DNA from: an uncultured Bacteroidota bacterium
Lineage (GTDB): Bacteria > Bacteroidota > Bacteroidia > B-17B0 > Aurantibacillaceae
Direction of reading: 5' to 3'
DNA length: 64,000 nucleotides
Assembly (NCBI GenBank): GCA_903834765.1
Contig: CAILKE010000056.1
Coordinates: 1-64,000 of the forward strand
A program made the translations under genes and the position numbers. The notes beneath the pieces are model-generated. The model was not told where the DNA came from. It made no database searches and worked only from the letters and a program-made list of their open reading frames with translations. Positions 62,344 through 64,000 of this stretch are shown in pieces (the first letter of the stretch is position 1; each line of letters starts with the position of its first letter).

Positions 62344-64000
62344 CTAATTATTTTTTAATTTTTCTTTATCCAAAAATTGTCTTAGTTCGTTCGTTGGATT
62401 TATTAGGTATGCTTCATCAAATACGGTAAATGCTTTTTCTTTTTCATTCCCCAACAAATAACTATTAGCTAAATAAATTAAAAGATAATAATCGCCAGGA
62501 AAAATGGTTAGAGCCATCTGACTCACTTTAGCACTTATTGCATATTGTTTTTTATCCATTAATAGCCCTAATAATGATGTATATCCTGAATAATGTTTAT
62601 TCTTACTTTCTATCGCTAACTTGTAATATTTAAAAGCTTCCTTTGCATTTCCTTCTCTTTTATAACAATTTCCAATATTTTCGTATGCTTGTGCATATTT
62701 TTTTTTGTGGTGTGTTGCTAAAGAAAAATAATGCTTGGCTGTAGATATGTCATTTAAGTTTGAATAGAATATAACACCTGCATTATTATATGCTGTATAA
62801 AAACTTGAGTCAGCTGAAACAGCTGCATTATAATGCTTTAAAGCTTTTTGAATCAAAACTTCTGAGGAATATTTCTTTTCAGGCGACAATCCAGTTAGCA
62901 TTTCAAAATATTCATTTGCCAACATGCTATTGGCTTTAGCAGAATTTTCAGTATATGAAATATCATGTTCAAATAAACTTAATTTATTATACCATTGTGA
63001 ATTTCTACCCCAAATATAGAGTACACAAATTATTAAAATAGGTAATGTATAGATGAAGGGCTTGGTTGTAAATTGCTTTAATTTAAACTCCTGTATTATA
63101 GGCATAAAGGGTAATAAAATTGTCATCAGCATCAAACAAAATCCCATCGAAGCTTGGAAAACTAAACGCTCACCGACAACACCAGCGACTGGTGTCAGAA
63201 AATTAACAAATGGAAAAATACTTCCTAAAAACAATAAAAATGAAAATAAGAATAATTTATTTTTAGATTTTAAATAATACACGACTCCTATTACTAAAAA
63301 CAATAATCCTATGATTAAATAAAAATCGATGGAAGTTGACATATCAAGCGTATTACCTCCATAATAAAAACGAAAAGGAAACGGAAACAATAAAAACTTA
63401 ATATAGAAGCCAAATGTTTTTAGTCCAACTATTATTTTTCCGCCAAAATTTAAAGGCTCTGTATATAAAGGATTTTCGAAATGATAAAAAATGCGTATCG
63501 ATTTTTCTATTAAAAAATTTGTCCGAATGAGAGAGTTAAGGGTGACAAGGACGGACACTAAACCACTGAAGTATAGAATAATTTTTATTTTAAGTTCTCT
63601 ATAAAAAATAAAACAAAGAGGTGTGATAGCTATAAATATTATTGCTGAACGTTTTGATAATATTCCTAATAATAAAAAAAACAATATTAATATGGTATTT
63701 TTTATTGTAGGCTTTTGATGAAAAATCAAACAATACCATAAAGATATTAATGGAAATAAAAAAGCAAATAATTCATCTCTGCATTTTATGCTTGCTACAA
63801 CCTCTGTATGTATAGGATGTACTAAAAATACAAAAGCAACTAAAAATGATAAGATAAAATTAAATTTATAGGCTTCAAATAATTTAAATAACACACAAAA
63901 CAATAACCATATACATAAAAAATATAAGATGATGTTTATTAAATGGCTCATAAACGGGTTCTGACCAAAAACAGCATATTCTATGGCAAATGAACTCGTG
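62344..64000 (-). CDS. TMTC-like membrane protein with C-terminal TPRs, cut by the window edge
   Basis: The visible part is at least 552 residues, and the frame stays open to the right edge. Residues MSHLINIILYFLCIW near 63951 are not the start: the upstream 49 bases read on without a stop as SSFAIEYAVFGQNPF. About ten transmembrane segments contain the luminal loop FLVHPIHTEVVASIKCRDEL, typical of TMTC-like GT-C O-mannosyltransferases and relatives. The C-terminal 200 residues are TPR repeats (YENIGNCYKREGNAKEAFKY). Gene begins outside the window. It may glycosylate exported proteins, but the catalytic acidic residues cannot be confirmed here. Confidence 0.8.
   Translation of the reverse strand, partial: TSSFAIEYAVFGQNPFMSHLINIILYFLCIWLLFCVLFKLFEAYKFNFILSFLVAFVFLVHPIHTEVVASIKCRDELFAFLFPLISLWYCLIFHQKPTIKNTILILFFLLLGILSKRSAIIFIAITPLCFIFYRELKIKIILYFSGLVSVLVTLNSLIRTNFLIEKSIRIFYHFENPLYTEPLNFGGKIIVGLKTFGFYIKFLLFPFPFRFYYGGNTLDMSTSIDFYLIIGLLFLVIGVVYYLKSKNKLFLFSFLLFLGSIFPFVNFLTPVAGVVGERLVFQASMGFCLMLMTILLPFMPIIQEFKLKQFTTKPFIYTLPILIICVLYIWGRNSQWYNKLSLFEHDISYTENSAKANSMLANEYFEMLTGLSPEKKYSSEVLIQKALKHYNAAVSADSSFYTAYNNAGVIFYSNLNDISTAKHYFSLATHHKKKYAQAYENIGNCYKREGNAKEAFKYYKLAIESKNKHYSGYTSLLGLLMDKKQYAISAKVSQMALTIFPGDYYLLIYLANSYLLGNEKEKAFTVFDEAYLINPTNELRQFLDKEKLKNN

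Overview
The window is AT-rich DNA from a member of the Bacteroidota. The evidence is a protein with a type IX secretion (T9SS) C-terminal sorting domain, a PorE-like TPR/propeller protein, PD40-OmpA proteins, DUF4294 and DUF493 proteins, a futalosine-pathway MqnE, several promoters of the Bacteroidota form TTG-N19-22-TAnnTTTG, and few Shine-Dalgarno sequences. Order and family cannot be fixed from the sequence alone. No complete tRNA, rRNA or CRISPR array was seen.

Bases 1-7007 hold one tightly packed plus-strand operon built around the Ter (tellurite/stress) families: a GYF_2-DUF805 membrane protein broken by an in-frame stop, two TerD proteins, two tiny membrane proteins, a TerD-motif/transmembrane/OmpA protein, a HAD hydrolase, a phosphoribosyltransferase-like protein, a PD40-OmpA lipoprotein whose signal peptide is frameshifted in a T10 run, and TerC. 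The layout suggests a Ter system coupled to the cell envelope: cytosolic TerD, an inner-membrane anchor that carries five copies of the TerD N-terminal LNLxK motif, and peptidoglycan-binding OmpA domains on both an inner-membrane protein and an outer-membrane lipoprotein. This is the most unusual system in the window.

Bases 7008-12710 are a compact mobile element: palindromes, a chimeric DUF1016/integrase remnant, an AAA ATPase (RepA-like) with iteron-like repeats at its 3' end, a tRNA-Pro 3'-end fragment, an excisionase-like HTH protein, two unknown proteins and a full tyrosine recombinase. The Ter operon may be its cargo or a neighbouring island.

Bases 12711-27387 are housekeeping: a SnoaL-like protein, a UbiD decarboxylase, PurF, a truncated lamin-tail protein, an SDR, GatC, PlsC, an ABC ATPase, an M16 protease, OsmC, a family 2 glycosyltransferase, MqnE (menaquinone) and a T9SS cargo protein.

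Bases 27388-36700 hold a giant surface/periplasmic protein of about 2390 residues. It has the TPR, propeller and CRD order of PorE, but long duplicated coiled-coil regions and three SPOR domains replace the OmpA domain. A sugar-phosphate isomerase and LipB follow.

Bases 36700-47450 hold FumC, topoisomerase III, a KirBac-type channel divergent from SCO and TlpA-like redox proteins, a fatty-acid desaturase, a cysteine desulfurase, a COQ7-like ferritin-fold protein and ArgS.

Bases 47550-64000 hold a glycan/biotin operon (sugar epimerase, AsnB, glycosyltransferase, BioD), RNase HI, an M42 peptidase, a GH3-family acyl-adenylate enzyme, LysE, DUF493, an aldose epimerase, a GDP-heptose cluster (GmhA, HddC, GmhB), an amidotransferase-fold lipid-envelope-era protein of unknown function, a lipoprotein, a DUF4294 protein and a TMTC-like TPR membrane protein that runs off the right edge.
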